DNA of 64,000 nucleotides. Source: Thioclava sp. GXIMD2076. Lineage in GTDB: Bacteria; Pseudomonadota; Alphaproteobacteria; Rhodobacterales; Rhodobacteraceae. The notes under the pieces are model-generated. The model saw only the letters and a list, made by a program, of their open reading frames with translations, was not told the DNA's origin and did no database searches. The stretch covers positions 62,001-126,000 of the forward strand of contig NZ_CP149934.1 in assembly GCF_037949795.1 (NCBI RefSeq), written 5' to 3'. Below, piece by piece: positions 26,506 through 35,660 of this stretch. Position 1 is the first letter of the stretch, and the number at the start of each line of letters is the position of its first letter. Position numbers and translations under genes: made by a program.

Positions 26506-28164
26506 ATGACACAAGATCACAAGACCACATTCACCCGCCGCCAGAGCCTGATGATGATGGGGGCGGCCGGATCGCTGGGCCTGATGGGGCCGAGCCTTCT
26601 GCGCAAGGACGCCGCTTTTGCGGCCGGTGCGTCGCCCGAGGGGCAGCTGGTGCTAGCGTTTTCGCAAGAGCCCACCGTGTTCAACCCGTTGATGCCGCAT
26701 ATCGAGGTGGATGAGGGTGTCTATTACGCCATTTTCGACACGCTCTTCGATTTCGACCCCGAGGGGCAGTTGTTCCCGATCCTTGCCGCCGAAGTGCCCA
26801 CCGTGGCCAATGGCGGTATCTCGGAAGACGGTCTGAGCTGGAAGGTCAAACTCAAGGACGGGGTCAAATGGCATGATGGCACGCCCTTCACCGCCGAGGA
26901 CGTGAAATTCAGCCTCGAACTGACCGTGAACCCCGATTTCCGGTCCTTCCGCTCGACCGGCTATAAGTTCATGCGCGACATCACCGTGGTCTCGCCCACC
27001 GAGATCACCTGGACCATGTCCGAACCCTTCGCGCCGCTCGCGGGTGTTCTGGCCTCGACCTATATGATCCCCAAAGCCGCCTTTGACGGTCAGGCCGATC
27101 TCAACAATACCCCCTTCATGAACAGCCCTATCGGCACCGGCCCCTATAAGTGGAAGACCCGTATGGCGGGCGACCATATCGAACTGGCGGCCAATACCGA
27201 TTACCATATGGATGGCCCGCATCTCGAGACGCTGATCATCAAATATGTGCCTGATCTCAATGTGATGTATACCCAGTTCAAATCGGGCGACATTGATGTG
27301 GTGGGGCTGCAATATATCTCGCCCGATCATCTGGCCGAGGCCGAGAAGCTGCCGGGCAAAGTGGTCAAGGTGGCAGGCACCGCGACCTTCGAGAGCTTCG
27401 CGTTGAACATGCAGCGCCCGCAATTCAAGGATCTGGCCGTGCGTCAGGCGCTTTATGCGGCCATCGACAAGAGCTCGATCATCGACGCGCTCTATTACGG
27501 TGTGCCGACGCCCACCGAGACCTATATGCCGCAGCAGAGCTTCTACTACAACCCCGATCTGCCCAAGCACGAGTTCTCTATCGAGGCGGCCAACAAGCTG
27601 CTGGATGATGCGGGCTGGACCAAGAATGGCGACGGTATCCGCGAGAAGGATGGCGTGACGCTGTCCTTCACCAACTCGACCACGGCCGGCAACCACCTGC
27701 GCGAGCAGGCACAGCAGTTCATCCAGCAGACCTTCAAGGAAATCGGCGTGGATATGCAGATCAAGAACCTGCCGCCTGCGGTGATGTGGGGCGATTACTG
27801 GATGAATTCCGAGTTCGACTCCGTGGTGGTTGGGCTCAACTGCCTGGCCGGTGCCGATCCCGATACCTCGGATTACTTCATGTCCACGATGTCGCCCGCT
27901 TTGGGGGGCTCGGGGCAGAACACCTTCGCTTATCAGAGCGAGAAGGTGGACGAGCTGTTGAAGGCCGGTGCGCAGAGCTTTGTGCCCGAGGACCGCAAGA
28001 AGATCTATCAGGAACAGCAGGCCGTCATGCGCCATGATCTGCCCTTCCTGCCAATGTTCCAATATGCCGTTGTCAAAGGCTGGAAAGACGATGTGGCGGG
28101 CCCCACGCCCAATGTGAACAACCGCATCGATACTTGGAATGTCCGCGACTGGTCGCGCACCTGA
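26506..28164 (+). CDS. Peptide ABC transporter substrate-binding protein (family 5), Tat signal
   Basis: A 552-residue periplasmic binding protein of the DppA/OppA family (SBP_bac_5). The N-terminus TRRQSLMMMGAAGSLGLMG is a twin-arginine signal. The body has the family's 'DGVKWHDGTPFTAEDVKFSLE' region (about 121-141) and the C-terminal 'LPFLPMF' near 520. The start at 26506 follows GGGAATG. Its two permeases come next, and the ATPase is the fused protein upstream. The ligand may be a di- or oligopeptide or another amine-containing compound, given the amino-acid oxidases around it. Confidence 0.92.
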   Translation: MTQDHKTTFTRRQSLMMMGAAGSLGLMGPSLLRKDAAFAAGASPEGQLVLAFSQEPTVFNPLMPHIEVDEGVYYAIFDTLFDFDPEGQLFPILAAEVPTVANGGISEDGLSWKVKLKDGVKWHDGTPFTAEDVKFSLELTVNPDFRSFRSTGYKFMRDITVVSPTEITWTMSEPFAPLAGVLASTYMIPKAAFDGQADLNNTPFMNSPIGTGPYKWKTRMAGDHIELAANTDYHMDGPHLETLIIKYVPDLNVMYTQFKSGDIDVVGLQYISPDHLAEAEKLPGKVVKVAGTATFESFALNMQRPQFKDLAVRQALYAAIDKSSIIDALYYGVPTPTETYMPQQSFYYNPDLPKHEFSIEAANKLLDDAGWTKNGDGIREKDGVTLSFTNSTTAGNHLREQAQQFIQQTFKEIGVDMQIKNLPPAVMWGDYWMNSEFDSVVVGLNCLAGADPDTSDYFMSTMSPALGGSGQNTFAYQSEKVDELLKAGAQSFVPEDRKKIYQEQQAVMRHDLPFLPMFQYAVVKGWKDDVAGPTPNVNNRIDTWNVRDWSRT

Positions 28165-28173
28165 TCCCCCTGA

Positions 28174-28222
28174 CCGGAGGCGCCTGCCTCCGGCACCTGT
28201 CCCATCGCCCGAGGGCGGTGGG
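28174..28222 (+). terminator. Two hairpins between binding protein and permease genes
   Basis: CCGGAGGC/GCCTCCGG (28174-28181 with 28186-28193, 4-nt loop) is followed by CCCATCGCCC/GGGCGGTGGG (28201-28210 with 28213-28222, one mismatch), then GCCTTTTCC. This is a likely attenuator that reduces permease expression relative to the binding protein. Confidence 0.6.
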
Positions 28223-28266
28223 GCCTTTTCCGAGTTTTTCCCAAAGCCCCAACCGAAAGGCACGAC

Positions 28267-29217
28267 ATGCTGCGCTACATCCTGTCCCGCCTCGGACAAA
28301 GCCTGATCCTTCTCGTGATCGTCTCCTGTATCGGGTTCTGCGTGCTGTCGCTGGCACCCGGAGGGCCGCTCTCGCAATTCGCCCTCAGTCCCGGCATGAC
28401 GCAGGAACAGCTTGCCAAGATCGCCGAGCAGATGGGGCTGAACCGCCCGCTGCCGGTGCAATATATCGACTGGCTGAGCCATCTGTTTGTAGGCGACTGG
28501 GGCCAGAGCTACCGCGATGGCCAGCCCGTTCTGGCCGTCATCGGCAGCCATCTTTTCGCGACGCTTTTGCTGATGGGCACCTCGACCGTTCTGTCCGTCA
28601 CCATCGGCTCGGCCATCGGGATATTCTCCGCGCTCAAACGCGGTAGCGGTTTTGACTACACGATGACGGTCTTTGCCATGGTCGCGCTCTCGATCCCGAC
28701 CTTCTGGTTCGGCTTGGTGGCGATCTATGTGTTCTCGCTGCATCTGGGCTGGCTGCCTGCGGGCAATATGTATTCGGTGGGTGACGGGTCGGTGCTCGAT
28801 TACCTGCGCCATCTGATCCTTCCTGCCATGGTGCTGGCGCTGGTCGATGTGGCGATCTGGTCGCGTTATATGCGAACCTCGACGCTGAATGTCATCAAAC
28901 AGGATTTCGTGCGCACCGCCCGTGCCAAAGGGCTGACCTCGCGCCGTGTGCTCTTCAAACATATCGTGGGTAATTCGCTGGTGCCGATGATCACTTTAGC
29001 GGGTCTACAGCTACCCATGGTGCTGGGTGGTGCGCTGGTGACCGAGACTGTCTTCACTTGGCCCGGCATGGGGCGTCTGTTCCTCGATAGCTTGGGCTAT
29101 AACGACTATCCCGTGGTGATGGGGCTCTTGATGGCCTCGGCCATTCTGGTTCTGGTGGGCAATCTGGCCGCCGATCTCATCGTTGCGCTGATCGACCCGC
29201 GCATCCGTCTGGACTGA
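28267..29217 (+). CDS. Peptide ABC transporter permease, DppB type
   Basis: A 316-residue permease with six hydrophobic helices. It starts MLRYILSRLGQSLILLVIVS, the typical N-terminal helix of DppB/OppB proteins. The cytoplasmic coupling motif 'VRTARAKGLTSRRVLFKHIVGN' (about 216-237) is the conserved EAA loop, and the C-terminus 'LIVALIDPRIRLD' is a family ending. AAAGG precedes the start. The next permease follows after 12 bp. Confidence 0.93.
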   Translation: MLRYILSRLGQSLILLVIVSCIGFCVLSLAPGGPLSQFALSPGMTQEQLAKIAEQMGLNRPLPVQYIDWLSHLFVGDWGQSYRDGQPVLAVIGSHLFATLLLMGTSTVLSVTIGSAIGIFSALKRGSGFDYTMTVFAMVALSIPTFWFGLVAIYVFSLHLGWLPAGNMYSVGDGSVLDYLRHLILPAMVLALVDVAIWSRYMRTSTLNVIKQDFVRTARAKGLTSRRVLFKHIVGNSLVPMITLAGLQLPMVLGGALVTETVFTWPGMGRLFLDSLGYNDYPVVMGLLMASAILVLVGNLAADLIVALIDPRIRLD

Positions 29218-29229
29218 GGAGACCTGCCC

Positions 29230-30108
29230 ATGACCACCACCACAACCGATCTCGCGCCGCGTGCCAAGTTTTTCCAGTCGCGTGCCCTGCGCCGCTTCGC
29301 CTCGCATAAACTGGCCCTTCTGGGCCTCTTCATGGTGCTGGCGCTGACGGCGGCCTGTTTCATCGGGCCGCATCTTCTGCCCTATGACGAGCTGTATATC
29401 GACCTGCGCGCGCGCTTTGCGCCCCCCGGCACCGGCGCGCATATCTTCGGGACGGACCCGCTGGGCCGCGATATTGCCGCACGGCTCTTCCATGCGGGGC
29501 AGGTGTCCATGGCCATCGGCTTTGCGGTGATGATCATCGCCACCGCCATCGGCTCGGTCATCGGCGTGCTTTCGGGCTATTATGGCGGAAAGGTTTCCGC
29601 CGTGCTGATGCGGATCGTTGATGCGTTCCTGTCCTTCCCCTCCGTCTTCCTGCTGCTGGCGCTGGCGGCCTTCATCCAGCCCGGCCCCGTGATGATCGCG
29701 CTGATCATTGCCGCGACCAGCTGGATGGAAGTGGCCCGTATCGTCGAGGCCGAGGTAAAATCGCTGAAAGGGCAGGATTTCGTGCAGGCTGCCCAGATGC
29801 TGGGGCTCTCGGGGCGCTGGATCATGTTCCGCGAGCTTCTCCCCAATGCCATCGGCCCGATCATCGTGGCCGCGACGCTCACTGTCGCCCGCGCGATCCT
29901 GCTTGAGGCCTATATCTCCTTCCTTGGCTACGGCATCCAGCCGCCGCTTCCCAGCTGGGGCAATATGCTCAACGGGGCGCAGCAATATCTCGATAGCGCG
30001 CCTTGGCTTGCCATTGTGCCAGGCGTGGCGATCACCATCGCCGTGGCGGGGTTCAACTTCATAGGTGACGGTCTGCGCGACGCATTTGATAGCCGCACCG
30101 ATCTGTAA
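29230..30108 (+). CDS. Peptide ABC transporter permease, DppC type
   Basis: A 292-residue permease with an N-terminal helix after a charged segment (LRRFASHKLALLGLFMVL), the DppC/OppC_N signature, then 'HIFGTDPLGRDIAARLFHAGQVSMAIG' within about 74-100. The EAA loop is 'QDFVQAAQMLGLSGRWIMFRELLPN' (about 182-206), and the C-terminus 'FNFIGDGLRDAFDSR' is the family ending. GAGGAG sets the start. It pairs with the preceding permease. Confidence 0.93.
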   Translation: MTTTTTDLAPRAKFFQSRALRRFASHKLALLGLFMVLALTAACFIGPHLLPYDELYIDLRARFAPPGTGAHIFGTDPLGRDIAARLFHAGQVSMAIGFAVMIIATAIGSVIGVLSGYYGGKVSAVLMRIVDAFLSFPSVFLLLALAAFIQPGPVMIALIIAATSWMEVARIVEAEVKSLKGQDFVQAAQMLGLSGRWIMFRELLPNAIGPIIVAATLTVARAILLEAYISFLGYGIQPPLPSWGNMLNGAQQYLDSAPWLAIVPGVAITIAVAGFNFIGDGLRDAFDSRTDL

Positions 30109-30118
30109 GGAGTTTCCG

Positions 30119-31444
30119 ATGACCCGCCGCTTTTCCCCCTTCGAGGATACGCTCTGGTATGCCACGGCCACGCCCGCACCGCAGACGCGGCCTTTGCAAG
30201 GCGATGTGCAGGCCGATGTCTGTGTCATAGGGGCGGGCTATTCCGGCCTGACCACCGCGCTGGAACTGGCCAAGCAGGGCGTCAAGGTTGCCGTGATCGA
30301 GCGCGCCCAGATTGGCTTTGGCGGCTCGGGGCGCAATGCGGGCCATTGCACCCCGACCTTCACCCATTATGCGCTGCCTGATCTGCGGCGCGTTCTGGGC
30401 GCGCCTTGGGCCGAGCGGCTGATCCACCGCCAGACCCGCGCCAATGATCGCGTGGGCGCGATGATCCGTGATTACGGGATCGAGTGCGAATGGGAGCAGA
30501 ACGGCTATGTACAGGGCGCGCTATTCCCCAGTCATATCAAGGTGATGGAAAAACGCGCCGCCGAGTATAACGCGGTGGGTGCGCGCACGCGGATGCTGGA
30601 CCGCACGGAAGTTGCGGCCATCACCGGATCGCCGCGTTTCATGGGCGGGTGGTATCATGAGGAGGCGGGCGGGCTGAACGCGCTTGGCTATGCGCGGGGG
30701 CTGGCGCGGGCCGTGCTGCAGGAAGGCGGGCAGATTTTTACCGAGAGCCTCGTGACGGGAGCGGCCCGCGAGGGCGGCAAATGGGCTGTAACCACGCCGC
30801 AAGGTAAGGTGCTGGCCGAGAAGGTGATCTATACCACCGGCGCCTATACGGTGGCAGGCTGGCCGCAGCTCGACCAGACCTTCCGCATCCTGCGGGTGTT
30901 TGTAGCGGCGACCCAACCCCTGTCGCCCGAGACGCAGGCGCATCTTTTGCCCAAGCGCACCACCATTCAGGACGGGCGCGGCGATATCTATGTCTATAAA
31001 TACAATGCCCAGAACCGCATCGTCGCCTCGATGTTCCCGATGCTCCGGCGCGGCTATGACCGCAGTTTGACGGCCAAGATCATGACCGACCGCCTCAAAT
31101 GGTTGCATCCCGAAATCCGCGAGGAGATCCGTTGGGATTTCCTCTGGACGGGCGAATTGGACATGCAGCGCCACACCGTGCCGCGGCTCTACCAGTTGGC
31201 CCCCGGAGTGGTGGCGATGACGGGCCTTTCGGGGCGCGGCGTGCCCACCGGCTCGATGCTGGGCGGTATCCTGTCCGATTGGGCGATGGGCGTGGCGGAT
31301 GCCGATCTAGACCTCAAACTCGAACCGCTCTCCGCGCAGCCGCGCTATATGGACGTAGCGCCGAAAATGGCGCTTCTTGGCTACCGGCTGCGCGATAATT
31401 TCAAGGCTTTGCGGCAGGGTGCGCCCCTGCCGCCTCACGCATAA
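30119..31444 (+). CDS. DAO-type FAD oxidoreductase, PuuB/gamma-glutamylputrescine oxidase-like
   Basis: A 441-residue flavoprotein. The FAD motif VCVIGAGYSGLTTALEL is at about 34-50, preceded by the N-terminal 'LWYATATPAP' segment characteristic of the PuuB/OrdL group. The conserved 'GFGGSGRNAGH' follows at about 69-79. It would oxidise a secondary amine or amino acid to an aldehyde or keto acid plus hydrogen peroxide. TAAGGAG precedes the ATG at 30119. It is clearly more distant from the two paralogues at 25030 and 31479 than they are from each other. Its place directly after the permeases suggests it acts on the imported compound. Confidence 0.85.
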   Translation: MTRRFSPFEDTLWYATATPAPQTRPLQGDVQADVCVIGAGYSGLTTALELAKQGVKVAVIERAQIGFGGSGRNAGHCTPTFTHYALPDLRRVLGAPWAERLIHRQTRANDRVGAMIRDYGIECEWEQNGYVQGALFPSHIKVMEKRAAEYNAVGARTRMLDRTEVAAITGSPRFMGGWYHEEAGGLNALGYARGLARAVLQEGGQIFTESLVTGAAREGGKWAVTTPQGKVLAEKVIYTTGAYTVAGWPQLDQTFRILRVFVAATQPLSPETQAHLLPKRTTIQDGRGDIYVYKYNAQNRIVASMFPMLRRGYDRSLTAKIMTDRLKWLHPEIREEIRWDFLWTGELDMQRHTVPRLYQLAPGVVAMTGLSGRGVPTGSMLGGILSDWAMGVADADLDLKLEPLSAQPRYMDVAPKMALLGYRLRDNFKALRQGAPLPPHA

Positions 31445-31461
31445 GGCGGGACAGTCCCGCC
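31445..31461 (+). promoter_or_regulatory. Short intergenic hairpin
   Basis: GGCGGGA and TCCCGCC pair around CAG immediately after the oxidoreductase stop and before the next ribosome site (TTAGGAG). It is possibly an mRNA processing or stabilising element within the operon. Confidence 0.4.
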
Positions 31462-31478
31462 GATTTAGGAGAAGACCC

Positions 31479-32831
31479 ATGCCAGGACCGAAGCTAGACC
31501 CGGTCGAAAGCGATGCCGCCCTGCCTCGGGCGGTGGATGTAGTGATTATCGGCGGCGGGATCGCAGGCACCTGCGCGGCGCTGGAACTGGTGGATCGCGG
31601 GCTGAAGGTCGCGATCTGCGAGAAGGGCCAGATCGGGGCCGAGCAATCGAGCCGTAACTGGGGCTGGGTGCGCCTGACCCATCGCGACCCGCGCGAGATG
31701 CCGCTGATGGTGGAAGCCGTGCGCATGTGGGAAGGCCTCAACGAGCGCGTGGAAGCCGAGACCGGCTACCGGCAATCGGGCGTGACCTATACCTGCACCA
31801 GCGACGACATGATGGAGGAGGAGCGGCAATGGGTCGATCTGCTGCAAAGCTACCAGATCCCCGCCAAGATGCTGAACCGCGACGAGGCGCTGGCCCATTA
31901 TCCGGGGATTGATCTGCCGATCAAGGGCGCGATCCATAACCCGATGGACGGGCGCGCCGAACCGCAGAAAGCCGCGCCTGCCGTGGCCCGTGCGGTGCAG
32001 GCACGCGGCGGCACGGTGCATCAGAATACCGCTGTGCGGATGATCGATGTGGAGGGTGGCAAGGTCACCGGCGTCATCACCGAACATGGGCGCATCGCCT
32101 GTTCGCAGGTGCTCTTGGCGGGAGGTATCTGGTCGCGGCTCATGCTCGATAATATGGGCATCTACCTGCCGCAGCTGCGCACCAAGAACACCGTGTTGCG
32201 GACCTCGGCGCTGGAGGGCGGGCCGGAAGGCACGATCAAGTTCAAGGAATTCGCCATGCGCAAGCGGCTGGATGGCGGCTACACGATCGCCTCCTCGGCC
32301 AATAGCCGCTACGAGATCACACCCGACAGTTTCCGCCTGTTTGGTGCCTTTCTTCCCGCACTGAAAAACGAATGGAGGGGCCTGCGCTTCGGCTTCGGTT
32401 CGGCCTTTGTGGACGGGCTGAAGACCAAGCGTAAATGGTCTGCCAATGATGTGACGCCTTTCGAGGAGACCCGCATCATGGACCCGCAGCCCGAGACGAG
32501 CTTTATCGAGAAGGTCTATCATCAGGTCGCAGCCCGCTGGCCCGCGATGAAGGGGCTGAAGATCGAGCAACGCTGGGCAGGGATCATCGATGTGCTGCCC
32601 GATGTGATCCCCGTGATTTCCGATACCGAGAGCGTGAAGAACGGAGTGAAGGGGCTCTATGTCTCGACCGGTTTCTCGGGGCACGGGTTCGGGCTGGGTC
32701 CGGGGGCGGGGCGGCTGGCCGCAGATCTGATGACGGGCCATGCGCCGATCGTGGACCCAACCCCTTTCCGGCTCTCGCGCTTCTCGGATGGATCGAAGAT
32801 CGCCCCCATGAGCGGTATTACCCGGAGATGA
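31479..32831 (+). CDS. DAO-type FAD-dependent oxidoreductase (paralogue B)
   Basis: A 450-residue flavoprotein. The FAD motif VVIIGGGIAGTCAALEL (about 20-36), the shared 'EQSSRNWGWVR' and the C-terminal 'GFSGHGFGLGPGAGRLAADL' align with the protein at 25030-26361 throughout. TTAGGAG sets the start. It is the last gene of the operon, directly before a strong terminator. The substrate is probably a D-amino acid or an N-substituted amino acid; I cannot tell whether the two paralogues have divergent substrates. Confidence 0.87.
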   Translation: MPGPKLDPVESDAALPRAVDVVIIGGGIAGTCAALELVDRGLKVAICEKGQIGAEQSSRNWGWVRLTHRDPREMPLMVEAVRMWEGLNERVEAETGYRQSGVTYTCTSDDMMEEERQWVDLLQSYQIPAKMLNRDEALAHYPGIDLPIKGAIHNPMDGRAEPQKAAPAVARAVQARGGTVHQNTAVRMIDVEGGKVTGVITEHGRIACSQVLLAGGIWSRLMLDNMGIYLPQLRTKNTVLRTSALEGGPEGTIKFKEFAMRKRLDGGYTIASSANSRYEITPDSFRLFGAFLPALKNEWRGLRFGFGSAFVDGLKTKRKWSANDVTPFEETRIMDPQPETSFIEKVYHQVAARWPAMKGLKIEQRWAGIIDVLPDVIPVISDTESVKNGVKGLYVSTGFSGHGFGLGPGAGRLAADLMTGHAPIVDPTPFRLSRFSDGSKIAPMSGITRR

Positions 32832-32857
32832 AAAAGGGGGCCTTTGGCCCCCTTTTT
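32831..32857. terminator. Bidirectional rho-independent terminator
   Basis: AAAAAGGGGGCC (32831-32842) and GGCCCCCTTTTT (32846-32857) around TTT form a textbook stem with a T-run on both strands. It ends the peptide/oxidase operon and the convergent symporter gene. Confidence 0.92.
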
Positions 32858-32874
32858 CCTTGGTGATGCGCGTT

Positions 32875-34347
32875 TCAGCGATGCACCGTATGGTCGGAGG
32901 CTTTCCAGTCGTCCCAGCCGGGCTGGCCGTCCATGAAGGCCTCGATCTCGCGCGCATTCGCCTCGAGTTTCGGGTCGTGGAGCAGATAGTGGCGCGTCTC
33001 GCGGGCGATCAGCCCCGACAAGATCAGGAGGCCGATCAGGTTCGGGATCGCCATCAGACCGTTCATCACATCCGAGAAGTTCCACACCACGCCCAGCTGC
33101 ATCGTGCAGCCGATATAGACGATGGCGGCAAAGAACACGCGGAACGGCATCACGAGACCGCGCCCGAAGAGCCGCTCGATGTTGCGCTCGCCATAATAGG
33201 CCCAGCCGAGGATCGTCGAATAGGCAAAGAGCACGAGACCAATGGTCACGATCCAGTCACCCCAGGCGCCCGGCAGACCATAGGAGAAGGCGCGCGCCGT
33301 CATGATGGCGGCCGAAATCTGGCTGCCCGTTTCGGGATCGATCTGGTTCCAGACGCCGGTCGTGACGATCACGAGGCCGGTGCAGGTGACCACGATGATC
33401 GTGTCGATGAAGGTCTGGGTCATCGAGACCAGCCCCTGACGGACAGGGTGGCTGGTCTTGGCCGAGGCTGCGGCAATGGCTGCAGAGCCCATGCCGGATT
33501 CGTTCGAGAAGATCCCGCGCGCCACACCGAACTGAACCGCGATCATGATGGTCGAGCCCAAAAATCCGCCCGAGGCCGCCGTGCCGGTGAAGGCATCCGA
33601 GAAGATCTCGCCCAGTGCCGCAGGAATGGCGGTGAGATTGGCCAGCAGGATATAGAGCGCGCCCAGCACATAGAACACGATCATAGCCGGCACCAAGCCT
33701 GCGGTGACCCGCCCGATGGATTTGATCCCGCCCACCAGCACGATCAGCGTCAGGATCGCCAGAATGCCGCCCGAGACGGCAGCCGGCACATGGAAGCTCT
33801 GTTCAAGATTGGAGGCGATCGAATTGCCCTGCGTCATGTTGCCGATGCCGAAGCTTGCGCAGATGGCGAAGATCGAGAAGGCGATGGCGAGGAATTTGCC
33901 GAACCCGTTCGGGATGCCGCGCTCGAGATAGTATTGCGGCCCGCCCGATTTCTCGCCCGCCGCGTCGGTCACACGGAAGCGCACCCCGCAGAAGGCCTCG
34001 GAATATTTCGACGCCATCCCCAGAAGCGCCGTCACCCACATCCAGAACAGCGCGCCCGGCCCGCCGACGCTGATGGCGGTGGCCACCCCCACGATATTGC
34101 CGGTGCCGACGGTCGCGGCCATCGCGGTGGTCAGCGCCTGGAATTGCGAGATATCGCCCTCGGCCCCGTCATCATGGCGCCGCCACAGGCCAAGGCGCAG
34201 GGCAGCCCCCAGACGCAGGAATTGCAGCGCACCCAAACGCAGGGTCAGGTAGATACCGGTGCCCAGCAGAAGGGGGATCAGTAGGTAGGGGCCCCAGACG
34301 ATCCCCCCCACGGTTCCGAGGAAACTTTCAAATGTGTCCGCTGTCAT
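32875..34347 (-). CDS. Alanine/glycine:cation symporter (AGCS family)
   Basis: A 490-residue Na+-coupled amino-acid importer of the inner membrane with about eleven helices. Family signatures include 'TAMAATVGTGNIVGVATAI' (about 76-94), 'GPGALFWMWVTALLGMASKYSE' (about 98-119) and 'FSNESGMGSAAIAAA' (about 283-297). The start at 34347 gives the standard N-terminus and follows AGAGACAGG; an in-frame extension to 34533 has no family match. It is convergent with the amino-acid oxidase operon and may import the free alanine or glycine that such an operon uses. Confidence 0.92.
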   Translation of the reverse strand: MTADTFESFLGTVGGIVWGPYLLIPLLLGTGIYLTLRLGALQFLRLGAALRLGLWRRHDDGAEGDISQFQALTTAMAATVGTGNIVGVATAISVGGPGALFWMWVTALLGMASKYSEAFCGVRFRVTDAAGEKSGGPQYYLERGIPNGFGKFLAIAFSIFAICASFGIGNMTQGNSIASNLEQSFHVPAAVSGGILAILTLIVLVGGIKSIGRVTAGLVPAMIVFYVLGALYILLANLTAIPAALGEIFSDAFTGTAASGGFLGSTIMIAVQFGVARGIFSNESGMGSAAIAAASAKTSHPVRQGLVSMTQTFIDTIIVVTCTGLVIVTTGVWNQIDPETGSQISAAIMTARAFSYGLPGAWGDWIVTIGLVLFAYSTILGWAYYGERNIERLFGRGLVMPFRVFFAAIVYIGCTMQLGVVWNFSDVMNGLMAIPNLIGLLILSGLIARETRHYLLHDPKLEANAREIEAFMDGQPGWDDWKASDHTVHR

Positions 34348-34817
34348 GACCTGTCTCTTTTCAATACTCTTTGCCGCAAATCGGAGGGGGATAACGGGAA
34401 TGTCAAGCAAGGCGCGTAGGGATATTTTGATCGGGTGATCGAAAAACACCCGCAATTCGGGGCTATTGCGTAAAATATTTGCGTAAAATGCATGGCGGAT
34501 ATGCGCATAAACCCTAGCCAAGGGGAGCGTCATGTATCGCGGAAGGGCCGCACCAGCGGGGTCATTCTTTCCTTTCTGCCGTTCAGTTGTGCGATGTGAC
34601 TACATATTGAGCGGATTTCTTCTAGACTAAAGACCTTCCTCAGCCGGTCACCTGTGATAGAAATGGCCCCCTTGCTGCCAAATGCGCCGGTCCATCCCGC
34701 GCCGGATTGCCAAAGATGGCGAAACTGGGCAAAATCGTGGCAAGATTAAGGCAGACATCTTAGATCCGGTATAAGGGCGCGGCATGTATCGCGCCCGGCG
34801 GACCAGAGGGCAGGGCA
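34348..34817. other. 470-bp intergenic region with direct and inverted repeats
   Basis: No coding frame with support. It contains TTTTGATC-GGGT-GATCGAAAA (34425-34445), an imperfect palindrome, and an exact direct repeat of TTGCGTAAAAT (34466-34476 and 34479-34489). It must hold the symporter promoter on the minus strand and the promoter for the membrane-protein gene on the plus strand. Confidence 0.6.
34466..34489. repeat. Direct repeat TTGCGTAAAAT x2, period 13 bp
   Basis: Two exact 11-bp copies separated by AT, 119-142 bp upstream of the AGCS symporter gene. The spacing of slightly more than one helical turn suggests tandem regulator binding sites. Confidence 0.5.
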
Positions 34818-35660
34818 GTGGTTTTACGGTTCATAAACGCCATATTACGGGCGCTCATGTTGGCAGCAATCATCTGTAGTCCGGCGGTCTTCCTGCCCGG
34901 AACAGGGGCCGACACGATGCAGATAGTCGGCCTCGTCGCGCTGGCCTGTGCCGCGCTGACCGTGTTCGAATACAGCTCCGTCTATCCCTCCCTTGTCGAA
35001 TTCCGGGATGCCGCGCCCTATAACCGTATCCGGTTTCTGTTGCTGGCCACGCTGGTGCTGAGCCTCTCGCTTGCCGCGATCGCCCCCTTCGAGCCGACGG
35101 TTCTCAATCGGCTGCTGGTCGCGCTGGGACAGGCCATCGCAGGGGAGCTCGACTTCTCCTATAGCCCGCTCCATCTGATGATGCAGTCGCTTCCGGCCCA
35201 TGCCGCGCCGGAGACACAGCGGCTTGTGGGCGCGCTTGCCGGTCTGGCATTGGGGATCAGCCTGATCGGTGTGGCCATTTTCCTGCTCGTTTTTCGGGTT
35301 ATGGGCTGGCCGGGCGGACAGGAACGTTTCAATATATGGATCAATCTGCCGACCTTCGATCCGACGATGGGCGGTGACGTTGTGGAGCGCCTACGCCGCG
35401 ATGCGTGGGTGAATACGAGTCTCGGTCTGGTTTGTCCTTTCCTCATGCCGGTTGCGCTGAAACTCGTCTCGATCGCCTTCCCGTCGATGATGCCCGCGAG
35501 CCAGCATGCCCTGATCTGGGTCGTTACAGCATGGGCTTTCCTGCCTGCACTTCTTGTCATGCGCGGTGTCGCTCTGGGCCGCGTCTCCGCTCTGATCGCA
35601 CAGCGCCGCCGGTCGGCGCGCGCGGCAGGCGAAGAGGACGGGCAGTATCAAACAGCCTGA
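34818..35660 (+). CDS. Hypothetical multi-pass membrane protein
   Basis: A 280-residue protein with about six hydrophobic segments (residues about 10-30, 36-52, 72-92, 135-160, 198-216 and 228-248) and a basic C-terminal tail rich in Arg. I do not recognise a characterised family. A GTG start at 34818 is the only start that precedes the first helix, with AGAGGGCAGG upstream. The stop TGA overlaps the likely start of the next gene (CTGA), so the pair is probably an operon. Confidence 0.7.
   Translation: MVLRFINAILRALMLAAIICSPAVFLPGTGADTMQIVGLVALACAALTVFEYSSVYPSLVEFRDAAPYNRIRFLLLATLVLSLSLAAIAPFEPTVLNRLLVALGQAIAGELDFSYSPLHLMMQSLPAHAAPETQRLVGALAGLALGISLIGVAIFLLVFRVMGWPGGQERFNIWINLPTFDPTMGGDVVERLRRDAWVNTSLGLVCPFLMPVALKLVSIAFPSMMPASQHALIWVVTAWAFLPALLVMRGVALGRVSALIAQRRRSARAAGEEDGQYQTA

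Noticed and set aside
26653..28962. A 769-codon open frame on the minus strand
   Set aside because: It is antisense to the peptide-binding protein and permease, which have clear signal, motifs and family length. Composition is typical of a shadow frame.
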